Below, piece by piece: positions 35,651 to 44,778 of a stretch of DNA of 64,000 bases. The translations under genes were made by a program, and so were the position numbers. Positions within the stretch are counted from its first letter, which is position 1; the number at the start of each line of letters is the position of its first letter. The stretch is taken from positions 11,842,001 through 11,906,000 of the forward strand of contig NZ_CP085193.1 in the NCBI RefSeq assembly GCF_024298965.1, in the 5' to 3' direction. The notes beneath the pieces were generated by a model. That model made no database searches and was not told where the DNA came from. It saw only the letters and a program-made list of their open reading frames with translations. The DNA comes from Streptomyces rapamycinicus NRRL 5491 (GTDB taxonomy: Bacteria; Actinomycetota; Actinomycetes; Streptomycetales; Streptomycetaceae).

Positions 35651-36502
35651 ATGGAACAAGTGGTCACCGTTGGTCTCGACGGCTCGCCCGAGAGCCTGGC
35701 CGCCGCGCACTGGGCCGCCGACGAGGCGGAGCGGCGTGAGCTGGCGCTGCGCCTGACACACGCCTGGATCCTGCTGTGCCCGCCCACACCCGACAGCCCC
35801 GCGGCGGACGACCAGAACTACTGGCCGAAGCGGATCATGCACGACGCGCACACCGAGCTGGCCCGTGACCATCCGAAACTCACCATCACCGAGGACTTGG
35901 TCGCGGACGAGCCCGAGACAGCCCTGCTCGACGCGGCGGCGCACTCCCGCATGCTGGTGCTCGGATCGCGCGGGCTGGACCGGGTGGCCAGCTTCTTCCT
36001 CGGCGACATCGGACTGCACACCATCGCCCGCGCCGAGCGCCCGGTGATACTGATGCGCGCGGGACAGGGAGCACGAGAACACCCGCGGCGGGTGGTCGTG
36101 GGCCTGAGCCTGCACGGCCCCCAGGACAACCTCCTGGAGTTCGCCTACGCCACCGCGTTCACCCGCGATGTGCCACTGCACGCCGTCCACGGCCGAAAAC
36201 CCGACCGGACCCACACCCCCACCGGGGGCGATGACACGGCCCGGGACACCGTGGAGCGGGCGCGACAGGAGCTGGACGAAGTACTGCGGCCGTGGCGGGA
36301 GAAGTTCCCCCGGGTACGGGTCGTCGACGAGGTCCGGCTGGAAAGCCCGGCCCGGGCCGTCGTCCGGGCCGCGGCCGACAGCGATCTGCTGATGGTCGGA
36401 CGGCGGAAGCACCCGCCCGCGCTGGGGCCACGCCTGGGGGCCGTGGTGCAGGCGGCGGTGCACCACGCGAGCTGCCCGGTCGCCGTCGTCCCCCACGAAT
36501 GA
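35651..36502 (+). CDS. Universal stress protein with two Usp domains
   Basis: This 283-residue protein holds tandem Usp folds. The first begins VVTVGLDGSPESLAAAHWAADEA. Its phosphate-loop region GSRGLDRVASFFLGD has Asp where ATP-binding Usp proteins have Ser/Thr, so nucleotide binding is uncertain. The second runs from ~145 and ends SCPVAVVPHE. Such tandem Usp proteins are induced in hypoxia and stasis in actinobacteria. GGGAGG lies before ATG 35651. It is followed 28 bp later by a second Usp gene. Confidence 0.92.
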   Translation: MEQVVTVGLDGSPESLAAAHWAADEAERRELALRLTHAWILLCPPTPDSPAADDQNYWPKRIMHDAHTELARDHPKLTITEDLVADEPETALLDAAAHSRMLVLGSRGLDRVASFFLGDIGLHTIARAERPVILMRAGQGAREHPRRVVVGLSLHGPQDNLLEFAYATAFTRDVPLHAVHGRKPDRTHTPTGGDDTARDTVERARQELDEVLRPWREKFPRVRVVDEVRLESPARAVVRAAADSDLLMVGRRKHPPALGPRLGAVVQAAVHHASCPVAVVPHE

Positions 36503-36530
36503 CGGGACGCGGCCGTCCTCGGAGATCACC

Positions 36531-37409
36531 ATGAGTCATCCCATCACCGCAGGCGTGGACGGGTCACCCGAAAGCCTGGCCGCCGCCGACTGGGCGGCAC
36601 GGGAGGCTCAGTGCCGTCGGGCTCCGCTGCGGCTGATCCACGCCTGGATGCTGCCGCCGCAGACAGCTCGTACCGCCCAAGCACCTGAGATGCGCAAACT
36701 CTGGGCGCAGGAGGCCCTGGAGTACGCCAAGGCGCGTCTGCTGGCCGACTACTCCGGGGTGCCAGTCTCTACCGAACTGGTCTCCGAGACGGCCGTCGAG
36801 GCCCTGGTGGCCCGGGGCGCGGACTCGGAGATGCTGGTGCTCGGCTCACACGGGCGTGGTGCTGTGGGGGGCTTTTTGCTCGGGTCCGTCGGCCTGCATG
36901 TGCTTGCGTTGTCCACGAGTCCCGTCGTGATGGTGCGGAGGTACGGAAGGAAGCGGGCCGGGCTTGGCACCGGCGATGTTGTCGTCGGCATCCAGGATCC
37001 GCCGGAGTCGGCCGCGCCGATCGAGTTCGCCTTCGCCACCGCCGCGGCACATGGAACGGGAGTGCGCGCCGTACGGGCCTGGGCGCCAGTGCCCGTGTTC
37101 GCCCACGGTCCACGGTCCCGGCGGCTTCTCGACGAGACGCGAGGCACCGACGCTGGCGAACGGGAGCGGCAGCGGTTGGCGGAAGCCGTTGGACTGTGGC
37201 GGGAGAAGTATCATGATGTCCCGGTGACCGAGCGGGTCGAACACGGCCACGCCACCGAGGTCCTGCTGGGGGCGGCTGCGCAGGCCGGGTTGATGGTGGT
37301 TGGCCGCCCCGCCCACCGGCCCGCCGTGGGCCCACGCCTCGGCCATGTCGCTCACGCGCTCCTCCACCACGCCGCGTGCCCCATCGCTGTCGTGCCCCAC
37401 GACCCCTGA
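36531..37409 (+). CDS. Universal stress protein with two Usp domains, ATP-binding type
   Basis: This 292-residue tandem Usp protein has an N-terminal domain starting ITAGVDGSPESLAAADWAARE. It keeps the ATP loop G-x2-G-x9-G-S (GSHGRGAVGGFLLGS). The second domain ends ACPIAVVPHDP. It is a paralogue of the preceding gene (shared DGSPESLAAA motif), and an antiparallel relative lies at 41076-41957. It probably shares a transcript with its neighbours and with ppk2, which follows 36 bp later. Confidence 0.93.
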   Translation: MSHPITAGVDGSPESLAAADWAAREAQCRRAPLRLIHAWMLPPQTARTAQAPEMRKLWAQEALEYAKARLLADYSGVPVSTELVSETAVEALVARGADSEMLVLGSHGRGAVGGFLLGSVGLHVLALSTSPVVMVRRYGRKRAGLGTGDVVVGIQDPPESAAPIEFAFATAAAHGTGVRAVRAWAPVPVFAHGPRSRRLLDETRGTDAGERERQRLAEAVGLWREKYHDVPVTERVEHGHATEVLLGAAAQAGLMVVGRPAHRPAVGPRLGHVAHALLHHAACPIAVVPHDP

Positions 37410-37445
37410 CGCCACGTGCCTCAGCGGGCCCGGAAGGGAGAACCC

Positions 37446-38327
37446 ATGGCGCGCCACACACCGCCGGGTGAGAGTGAACCAGTACGACTGCCGCGTGCCC
37501 CGTACGAGAAGGAGCTGCGCCGTCTGCAGATCGAGTTGGTGAAGCTCCAGGAGTGGGTGCGGGCCGAGGGACAGCGCGTCGTGGTGGTCTTCGAGGGGCG
37601 GGACGCGGCGGGGAAGGGCGGCGCGATCAAACGGGTCACCGCACGCCTCAACCCGCGTGTCGTACGCACCGTCGCCCTGCCCGTGCCCACGGACCGCGAA
37701 CGCACCCAGTGGTACTTCCAGCGCTATGTCGAGCAGTTCCCGGCCGCGGGAGAGATCGTGCTCTTCGACCGCAGCTGGTACAACCGGGCCGGCGTCGAAC
37801 GCGTCATGGGATTCTGCACCGATGAGGAGCACCAGCGTTTCCTCCACCAGTGCCCTCTCTTCGAGCGGATGCTGGTCGAGGACGGGATCCTGCTGCGCAA
37901 GTACTGGTTCTCGGTGATCGACGCCGAGCAGGAGCGACGGTTCCGCCGGCGCCTGAGCGATCCCACGCGGCGCTGGAAGATCTCCGCGATGGACCTGGAG
38001 TCCATCACCCGCTGGGAGGCGTACTCCCGCGCCAAGGACGAGATGTTCGCGTGCACCGATACCTCGGAGGCTCCGTGGTACGTCGTCGAGAGCGACGACA
38101 AGCGCGCCGCCCGGATCAACATGATCGCCCATCTGCTGTCGACCGTTCCGTACGGCGACGTCCGGCTCCCCGAATTGCGTCTGCCGCGCCGCCCCGCGCC
38201 CACCGGCTACCAGCGGCCGCCCAAGCACCTGCAGACCTTCGTGCCCGACCACGCGGCCTCGCTCCGGGCACCGGGCCGTGGGCCGGCGCCCGACGCGGAC
38301 ACGGCCGAGGGAAGGGGCCACGGATGA
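37446..38327 (+). CDS. ppk2: Polyphosphate kinase 2
   Basis: This 293-residue one-domain PPK2 has Walker A GRDAAGKGG at 51-59 and Walker B VLFDRSWYNR with Asp108. A lid region follows (RRLSDPTRRWKISAMDLES). These enzymes use polyphosphate to phosphorylate ADP/GDP or AMP, useful for keeping nucleotide pools in dormancy. The C-terminal ~35 residues (RPPKHLQTFVPD...) are a longer tail. The stop overlaps the start of the next gene, so production is coupled to the GNAT-acyl-CoA synthetase. Confidence 0.94.
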   Translation: MARHTPPGESEPVRLPRAPYEKELRRLQIELVKLQEWVRAEGQRVVVVFEGRDAAGKGGAIKRVTARLNPRVVRTVALPVPTDRERTQWYFQRYVEQFPAAGEIVLFDRSWYNRAGVERVMGFCTDEEHQRFLHQCPLFERMLVEDGILLRKYWFSVIDAEQERRFRRRLSDPTRRWKISAMDLESITRWEAYSRAKDEMFACTDTSEAPWYVVESDDKRAARINMIAHLLSTVPYGDVRLPELRLPRRPAPTGYQRPPKHLQTFVPDHAASLRAPGRGPAPDADTAEGRGHG

Positions 38328-41053
38328 CGGACACCACATACCGTCCCGGGACCGTCCACGCCCTGCTCGCCGACGGCTCCACCGTCGAGATACGCCCCGC
38401 GCTGCCGCGGGACCGGGACGCGGTCCTGCGGATGCATCGGGAGATGTCTCCCGAGGCCATGCGGCTGCGGTTCTTCGCCGTCAACCCGCGCTACGCACAG
38501 GAGGCGGCGGACCGCATCTGCGCGCCGGGACACCGAGGTTACCGTGCGCTCCTCGCGCTGGCCGGTGGCCGGGTGGTGGGGGTGGCCGAGTACACGGTGC
38601 TGCCCTTGGCACCAGGCGAACCGGTGTCCGCCGACATCGCCCTGGCCGTCGCCGAGGGCCGCCACGGGCAGGGCATCGGCACACTGCTGCTGGAACACCT
38701 GGTCCACGCGGCCCGGGAGGCGGGCATCTCCGGCTTCACCGCCGAAGCGCTCGCCGAGAATCACCAGGTCCTGAAGGTCTTCGCCGATCTGGGGCTGCGC
38801 ACTTCCCGCCACTTCGACGGCACCGACGTCCACTGCATCGTGCACCTGGAGGAGGACGAGCACTACCTGGCGGCGGTGGACCGACGGGGCCGGATCGCCG
38901 ATGTGGCCAGCCTGCGGCCACTGCTGCTGCCACGCTCGGTGGCCGTCGCGGGGGCGGGCCGGCGGCCCGGATCGGTCGGGCGGGCCGCGCTGAGGAACGT
39001 GCGGTCCGGTGGCTTCACCGGGGCGCTGTACGCGGTCAATCCGCACGCCCGGGTCATCGAGGGGACACCGGCGTTCCCCTCCGTGGCGGCTCTCCCGCTC
39101 GTACCGGATCTCGTCGTGCTCGCCGTACCGGCGCCCGCCGTGGCCGATGTAGCCGGGCAGTGCGGTACGGCGGGTGTGGGGGCGCTGGTCGTCCTGACGG
39201 CGGGGCTTGACACCGGTCAGGCGGAGGCGCTGTTCACCTGCTGCCGCCGCCACGGGATGCGGCTGGTGGGCCCCAACTGCCTGGGGATCGCCGATACGGC
39301 AGACGAGGCGCGCCTGAACGCCACGTTCGCCGCGCATCCTCCGCTGCCGGGGTGCGCGGGGGTCGCCGTGCAGTCCGGAGGGGTCGGCATCGCGCTGCTC
39401 GAGCGGTTCGGCCGGCTCGGCGTCGGCGTGTCCAGTTTCGTGTCGCTGGGCGACAAGTACGACGTCAGTGGCAATGACATGCTCCAGTGGTGGGAGGCGG
39501 ATACGCGCACCCGGCTCGCCGTGCTCCACCTGGAGTCCTTCGGGAATCCGCGGGCCTTCTCCCGCACCGCGCGTCGTGTCGCCCGCACCATGCCCGTGCT
39601 CACCGTGGACGCGGGCCGCTCGGAGGCCGGGCGGCGCGCGGCCGCCTCGCACACCGCCGCCGCGGCCACCCCCACCATGACCCGCGGTGCCCTGTTCACC
39701 CAGGCGGGCATCATCGCCACCCGGAGTATCGCCGAACTGGTCGACACCACGGCCCTGTTGCACGCCCAGCCGCTGCCCGCGGGCCTCCGCGTCGCGGTGG
39801 TGAGCAACGCGGGAGGTGCCGGTGTGCTCGCGGCTGACGCCTGCGTCGACGCCGGACTCACCGTTCCCGCGCTGGACCCCGGTCCGGCCGGTGAACTGCG
39901 GGCTGTCCTGCCACCCGGCGCCGCCACCGGCAACCCCGTGGACACCACGGCCGCCGTCAGCGCCGACCGGATGCGCTCCTGTGTAGACCTGCTGGCGGCG
40001 CACGCAACCGTGGACGCCGTGCTGGTGGTGCTCGTGCCCACGGCCCTGGCCACCGGAACGCGGGACGACCCGTTGCTGGCCCTCACCGGCTCCCCGGGCC
40101 GGCACCCCTGCCCGGTGGCCGCGGTCCTCCTCGACCAGGAGGTGCCCGTACGGTTCCTCGTGAGCGGCGACGACCGCCCCGTCCCCGCCTATTCCGAGCC
40201 GCAGTCCGCCGCCCGTGCACTGGCCCCTGCCGCCCGCTACGCGCGCTGGCGCGCCGAACCGCCGGGCAGCGTGCCACCGCTGTCGGGCATCGACCCCGCC
40301 GGTGCCACGGCCGTCGTGGCGGAGTTTCTCACCCGTCACCCCGACGGAGGGTGGCCCGACCCCCGTGACTGCGCGGCCCTGCTCGACCGCTACCGCGTCC
40401 CCCAGCTGCCCTGGGCCTGGGCCGAGGACGAGGACACCGCCGTGGCGGCCGCACGGCACCTGGTGGCGGACGAGCGCGGCCGGGTGGCCGTCAAGGCGTA
40501 CTGGCCCGGGCTGGTGCACAAGAGCGACCTGGGAGCGCTGCGGCTCGACCTGGAGGGACCGGACCAGGTGCGCCACGCCTATCGGGACCTGCGGGCGCGC
40601 TTCGGGGACCGTATGACCGGTGCGTTCCTCCAGCCCATGGCGCGCCGGGGTGTCGAGCTGTTCGCGGGCGTCGTCCAGGACGAGGTGTTCGGCCCCCTGG
40701 TGCTCTTCGGCCTCGGCGGCACCGCCACCGAGCTTCTCGCCGACCACGCCGCGAGGCTCGCCCCGCTCACCGACCGCGATGTCCACAGCCTCCTCACCGC
40801 TCCGCGCTGCGCCCCGCTGCTCTTCGGCTACCGGGGCGGCGAGGCCGTGGACCTGGAGGGACTGGAACAGCTGCTGCTGAGGCTGTCCCGGATGGCCTGT
40901 GACCTGCCTCAGCTCGCCGAGACCGACCTCAACCCGGTAGTGGCCCGGCCCGACGGAGTCGTCGCCCTGGACGTTCGGCTGCGCCTCCTGCCACGCCACG
41001 CCCACGACCCCTACCTGCGGCGACTCCGTGCTGCCCGGCAGTGGCGGACCTGA
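38324..41053 (+). CDS. GNAT-NDP-forming acyl-CoA synthetase fusion (Pat-like)
   Basis: In this 909-residue protein, residues ~20-170 form a GNAT domain (EGRHGQGIGTLLLEHLVHAA). A CoA-binding and succinyl-CoA-ligase-like region (~185-640) and an ATP-grasp domain (~690-905; GRVAVKAYWPGLVHKSDLGALRL, GLGGTATELLADHA) follow. Fusions of this kind include Pat lysine acetyltransferases that control acetyl-CoA synthetase, in which the synthetase half senses ligands. The motif AASHTAAAA keeps a His (443) at the position likely phosphorylated in active ADP-forming synthetases, so activity is possible. It overlaps ppk2 (ATGA) and lies in a stress-gene run. Confidence 0.9.
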   Translation: MTDTTYRPGTVHALLADGSTVEIRPALPRDRDAVLRMHREMSPEAMRLRFFAVNPRYAQEAADRICAPGHRGYRALLALAGGRVVGVAEYTVLPLAPGEPVSADIALAVAEGRHGQGIGTLLLEHLVHAAREAGISGFTAEALAENHQVLKVFADLGLRTSRHFDGTDVHCIVHLEEDEHYLAAVDRRGRIADVASLRPLLLPRSVAVAGAGRRPGSVGRAALRNVRSGGFTGALYAVNPHARVIEGTPAFPSVAALPLVPDLVVLAVPAPAVADVAGQCGTAGVGALVVLTAGLDTGQAEALFTCCRRHGMRLVGPNCLGIADTADEARLNATFAAHPPLPGCAGVAVQSGGVGIALLERFGRLGVGVSSFVSLGDKYDVSGNDMLQWWEADTRTRLAVLHLESFGNPRAFSRTARRVARTMPVLTVDAGRSEAGRRAAASHTAAAATPTMTRGALFTQAGIIATRSIAELVDTTALLHAQPLPAGLRVAVVSNAGGAGVLAADACVDAGLTVPALDPGPAGELRAVLPPGAATGNPVDTTAAVSADRMRSCVDLLAAHATVDAVLVVLVPTALATGTRDDPLLALTGSPGRHPCPVAAVLLDQEVPVRFLVSGDDRPVPAYSEPQSAARALAPAARYARWRAEPPGSVPPLSGIDPAGATAVVAEFLTRHPDGGWPDPRDCAALLDRYRVPQLPWAWAEDEDTAVAAARHLVADERGRVAVKAYWPGLVHKSDLGALRLDLEGPDQVRHAYRDLRARFGDRMTGAFLQPMARRGVELFAGVVQDEVFGPLVLFGLGGTATELLADHAARLAPLTDRDVHSLLTAPRCAPLLFGYRGGEAVDLEGLEQLLLRLSRMACDLPQLAETDLNPVVARPDGVVALDVRLRLLPRHAHDPYLRRLRAARQWRT

Positions 41054-41075
41054 GCGAGCGTGGTGGCGTGCGCGC

Positions 41076-41957
41076 TCACACTCGCTGGGGCACGATCACG
41101 ACCGGGCATGCGGAGCGGTGGAGTACGGCGTGGCTGACCCGGCCGAGCTGCAGCCCGGTGTGGTCACGGCGCCGGAGGGCGCCGACGACCAGCAGGTCGG
41201 CCTGCTCGGACACGTCCAGCAGGACCCGGTGCGCCGGTCCTTCGATGACTTCGCGATGGACCGTGATGCCCTCGTGCTCGCGTTCGGCCTGTTCCAGAAC
41301 TTCGCTGAGGACGCCCGCCGCCTGCTCCTCGTAGATCAGGCCGCTCGCTTCACGCTCCAGCGGCGACTGACCTGCGCGGGGGTGTGCGGGGCGCAGCCAG
41401 GAGCGTACGGCGTGCAGTGCGGCCTCCCGCGACCGCGCCTCGCGGAAGGCGAACCGGACGGCCGCCGACCCCTCCACCAGGTCGCCGACCGCGAGGACGA
41501 CGCGCCGGAGGGCGCCCGCGCGGTTCTTCTCCCCGCCTCGGACCACGGCCACGGGGGAGACGGCGCGTGCCGCCACCGCCAGACTGACCGACCCCAGAAG
41601 CGCTCCCGCGACCGCGCCCCTGCCACGGGACCCGGTGACCACGGCGAACGCCTCACGACTCTGCTCCAGCAGCGCCATCACGGTGTCCTCGGCCAGGACC
41701 TCGGCGGACACCTTCACGTCAGGGTTGCGCAACGTCGCGCGTTCCGCGCAGGCGGCGACGATGTTCTCGGCCGCCACATCGCCAGTGGGACGGTCGGTGC
41801 CGAACGAGGGCAGGCGGCCCTCATACCGTTCCCATCGGGAGGCATTGACCAGGTGCAAGGGGAGCTCATGGCGTGCCGCCTCGTCCACGGCCCAGTCCAC
41901 GGCATCCAGGCTGGACTCCGATCCATCGACACCCACGACCAGCGGGAGCGCCATCAT
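41076..41957 (-). CDS. Universal stress protein with two Usp domains
   Basis: This 293-residue tandem Usp protein has a first domain beginning LPLVVGVDGSESSLDAVDWAVDEA, with the complete ATP loop GSRGRGAVAGALLGS. The second domain ends ACPVVIVPQRV. The start is ATG 41957 (or the adjacent ATG 41954). It converges on the GNAT-acyl-CoA synthetase gene and is divergent from the cation ATPase, a pairing also seen between a Usp gene and ctpF in mycobacteria. Confidence 0.92.
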   Translation of the reverse strand: MMALPLVVGVDGSESSLDAVDWAVDEAARHELPLHLVNASRWERYEGRLPSFGTDRPTGDVAAENIVAACAERATLRNPDVKVSAEVLAEDTVMALLEQSREAFAVVTGSRGRGAVAGALLGSVSLAVAARAVSPVAVVRGGEKNRAGALRRVVLAVGDLVEGSAAVRFAFREARSREAALHAVRSWLRPAHPRAGQSPLEREASGLIYEEQAAGVLSEVLEQAEREHEGITVHREVIEGPAHRVLLDVSEQADLLVVGALRRRDHTGLQLGRVSHAVLHRSACPVVIVPQRV

Positions 41958-42139
41958 CCCCACCGCCTTTCCTCCGGTCGACTCGTCCGCCTCGGGTACC
42001 CCGTGGCCACGCACACACCGCCCCGCTTCGTCGCTTGGACCAATCCGTTCTGATGGCGGAGCTGGTCGGCTTCGGTCCCCATCGCCCGGTCCCGCGGGCG
42101 CCGGATGCGATCCCGGAACATCGGCCACACGATGAAGGC

Positions 42140-44743
42140 ATGCCGACCCCTCGCCGCGCCGGGCGCTTCGCCGCGGGTCTGTCGCGGGAGGAAGCGGCGC
42201 GGCGGCTGGAGGAGCACGGGGCCAATGTCGTGGCCCGGGAACGGCGTACTCCGGTGTGGCGCCGTGTGTTGCAGCAGTTGCGCGACCCGCTGATCGTGGT
42301 GTTGCTCGTAGCCGCCGTGCTGACCCTGGCCACGGGAGACCTGCCCGACGCCTCGGTGATCCTGCTCGTCATCACGGTGAACACCGTGGCCGGCGTCGTC
42401 CAGGAGGTACGGGCGGAACGGGCCGTGGCCGCCCTGACGGCCCTCAGCGCGCCCACCGCCCGGGTGGTGCGCGACGGCGGGGAGTGTTCCGTACCGGCTG
42501 CCGACGTGGTGCCGGGAGACCTGGTCCTGCTGGGCGAGGGGGACATCGTGCCCGCTGACGGTGAGGTCGTCGACGCGGCCCTGCTCCTGCTCGACGAGTC
42601 GGCGCTGACGGGCGAGTCCGTCCCGGTGGAGAAGGCCGCCGACGCGGACCGGCCGCCGTCCACGGTGTCAGCGGGCACGGTGGTCGTCCGCGGCCGCGGA
42701 CGGGTCCGGATCACCGGGACCGGCCCGGCCAGCGCGCTCGGCCGGATCGCCGCGCTGATGGGAACCGCGTCCGGACTGACCCCGCTGCAGCGCCGGCTGG
42801 CCCGGTTCGGCCGGGTGCTGGCGGCCGTCACCGTCGCGCTGTGCGCGGTGGTGCTCGCCTTGGGACTGGTCCGCGGACAGCCCGTCGAGCTGATGGTCGT
42901 GGCCGCGATCAGCCTCGCCGTCGCGGCCGTACCCGAGTCCCTGCCCGCCGTGGTCACCCTCGCCCTGGCCCTGGGGGCGCGGCGGATGGCGGAGCGACAC
43001 GCCATCGTCCGGCGGCTGCCCGCGGTGGAGACCCTGGGCTCGGTCACGGTGCTCGCCACCGACAAGACGGGCACCCTGACCGAGGGCCGGATGGCCGCGG
43101 AGAGGCTATGGACGCCACAGGGCGAGGCCACTGTCAGCGGCATCGGCTACGGCCCCGAAGGCCACGTCGTACGCGACGGCCAACCGGTGACCGTGAGCGA
43201 CGCCCCGGACCTGGCCGCGCTGCTGCGCGCCTCGATGCTGTGCAACGACGCAGCGCTGGAGCCTCCTCCGGACGCTGACGGACGGTGGCGTGCGATGGGC
43301 GACCCCACCGAGGCGGCCCTGCTCGCGGCCGGAGCCAGGCTGGGCCTGGACCGGCTCGCGCTGGAACGCGAACTGCCACGGGTCGACGAGATCCCCTTCG
43401 ACAGCGCACGCAAGCGCATGACGACGGTGCACCGCGCGCCCCACGGCGGCGGACTGCGGGTCATGTGCAAGGGAGCCCCCGAGGTCATGCTCCGGCCGCC
43501 GGTCCTCATCGATCCCCCGGACACGCGGACCCGGGCCGCCGCCCAGGCCGAGACACTGGCCCGCGACGGATACCGAGTCCTCGCCATCGCCTCGGCCGAC
43601 CACGACGAGAGGCGGCCCGAGAGCTCCGACGCCTGGGAATCGGAGCTTTCACTGCTCGGCCTGGTCGGCATCCTCGACCCGCCCCGCGACACCTCCCGAA
43701 CCACCGTCACAGCGTGCCAACAGGCCGGTATCGCCCCGGTCCTCATCACCGGCGACCACCCCCTCACGGCACGGGCGGTGGCCGCGCGTGCGGGCATCGT
43801 GGCCCGGGAGGACGAGGTCACCACAGGTGAACGCATCCGTCAGGGCACCGCGGGTCCGCTGACCGCCTCGCGCGTCTACGCCCGGACCACGCCCGAGCAG
43901 AAGCTGGACATCGTCCAGGCGTGGCGCGCGGCGGGGCATGTGGTGGCGATGACCGGCGACGGCGTCAACGACGGCCCCGCGCTGCGCCGCGCGGACATCG
44001 GCGTGGCCATGGGCCGACGCGGCACCGAAGTGGCCCGCCAGGCGGCCGACCTGGTGCTCGCCGACGACAACCTGGCCACCGTCGTCGCCGCCGTCGAGGA
44101 GGGCCGCCGCGTCTATGCCAACGTGCGGCGGTTCCTGCTCTACGCTCTCGCCGGAGGAACGGCGGAAATCCTGGTCATGCTCGTCGGCCCGTTCCTCGGC
44201 ATGCCCCTGCCACTGCTCCCCGCCCAGATCCTGTGGATCAACCTGCTCACCCACGGCCTCCCCGGTGTGGCACTCGGAGCCGAACCCGTCGAGCCGGGGG
44301 TGATGCGCCACCCACCACGCCCGCCCGAGCAGAGCGTCCTGGGCGCCGGACTCTGGCCGCGGCTCCTGGCCATGGGGGTCTTCGTCGCCGGTGTCACCCT
44401 GGTCGCGGCGGTCTGGGCCCGGGAGGCCGGACGCCCCTGGCAGTCCGTGACGTTCCTGGTCCTCGGCGCCACCCAACTCGGTGTCGCTCTGGGCTCCCGC
44501 GCCCGCCCCGGCAGCCTCGCCAACCCGTTCCTGCTGCTGGCTGTGGGGACGGCCCTGGCCCTGCAAGTGGCGGGCGTCTATCTCCCACCCCTGCGCGCTC
44601 TGTTGGGCACGGAACCACTTCCCCTGGTCGACCTCGCGATCGCCGGTGCGCTCTCCGGCCTGGGGCACATCGTCATGCGTGTACAACGAGGGCTCTTCCC
44701 GTCTCGCCCGCCCCGCACCCGCTCGGCGCCCGGCCCGGCATGA
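42140..44743 (+). CDS. P-type cation-transporting ATPase, P2 (calcium-type) family
   Basis: This 867-residue membrane pump has an N-terminal cation-ATPase domain (AGLSREEAARRLEEHGANVV), an actuator with TGES (DESALTGESVPVEKA), the phosphorylation site DKTGTLTEG with Asp308, and the hinge MTGDGVNDGPALRRADIGVAMG. About ten hydrophobic segments are seen, six of them near the C-terminus. It lacks heavy-metal Cys motifs (no CPC), so it fits the Ca/Mg/Na-type group, like mycobacterial CtpF. ATG 42140 is chosen because family homology starts just after it; ATG 42053 is the alternative. Neither has a strong ribosome-binding site. Confidence 0.9.
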   Translation: MPTPRRAGRFAAGLSREEAARRLEEHGANVVARERRTPVWRRVLQQLRDPLIVVLLVAAVLTLATGDLPDASVILLVITVNTVAGVVQEVRAERAVAALTALSAPTARVVRDGGECSVPAADVVPGDLVLLGEGDIVPADGEVVDAALLLLDESALTGESVPVEKAADADRPPSTVSAGTVVVRGRGRVRITGTGPASALGRIAALMGTASGLTPLQRRLARFGRVLAAVTVALCAVVLALGLVRGQPVELMVVAAISLAVAAVPESLPAVVTLALALGARRMAERHAIVRRLPAVETLGSVTVLATDKTGTLTEGRMAAERLWTPQGEATVSGIGYGPEGHVVRDGQPVTVSDAPDLAALLRASMLCNDAALEPPPDADGRWRAMGDPTEAALLAAGARLGLDRLALERELPRVDEIPFDSARKRMTTVHRAPHGGGLRVMCKGAPEVMLRPPVLIDPPDTRTRAAAQAETLARDGYRVLAIASADHDERRPESSDAWESELSLLGLVGILDPPRDTSRTTVTACQQAGIAPVLITGDHPLTARAVAARAGIVAREDEVTTGERIRQGTAGPLTASRVYARTTPEQKLDIVQAWRAAGHVVAMTGDGVNDGPALRRADIGVAMGRRGTEVARQAADLVLADDNLATVVAAVEEGRRVYANVRRFLLYALAGGTAEILVMLVGPFLGMPLPLLPAQILWINLLTHGLPGVALGAEPVEPGVMRHPPRPPEQSVLGAGLWPRLLAMGVFVAGVTLVAAVWAREAGRPWQSVTFLVLGATQLGVALGSRARPGSLANPFLLLAVGTALALQVAGVYLPPLRALLGTEPLPLVDLAIAGALSGLGHIVMRVQRGLFPSRPPRTRSAPGPA

Positions 44744-44748
44744 CTGAA

Positions 44749-44763
44749 CCGGCCGACGGCCGG
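44749..44763. terminator. Short GC hairpin between ATPase and apbE genes
   Basis: CCGGCCG and CGGCCGG flank a single base (44749-44763) between two convergent stops. The stem is short and the loop must open by two pairs, so termination is only plausible. Confidence 0.35.
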
Positions 44764-44778
44764 GGTGGCGGCGCGGCC

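Noticed and set aside
38207..41005. A 932-codon open frame antisense to the GNAT-acyl-CoA synthetase gene
   Set aside because: It is a shadow frame in GC-rich DNA, rich in Gly, Arg and His with no domain, opposite a well-supported gene.
41958..42139. GGTCCC repeats in the Usp/ATPase divergent region considered as DosR-type boxes
   Set aside because: The copies are direct rather than inverted and match no consensus I can state with confidence.
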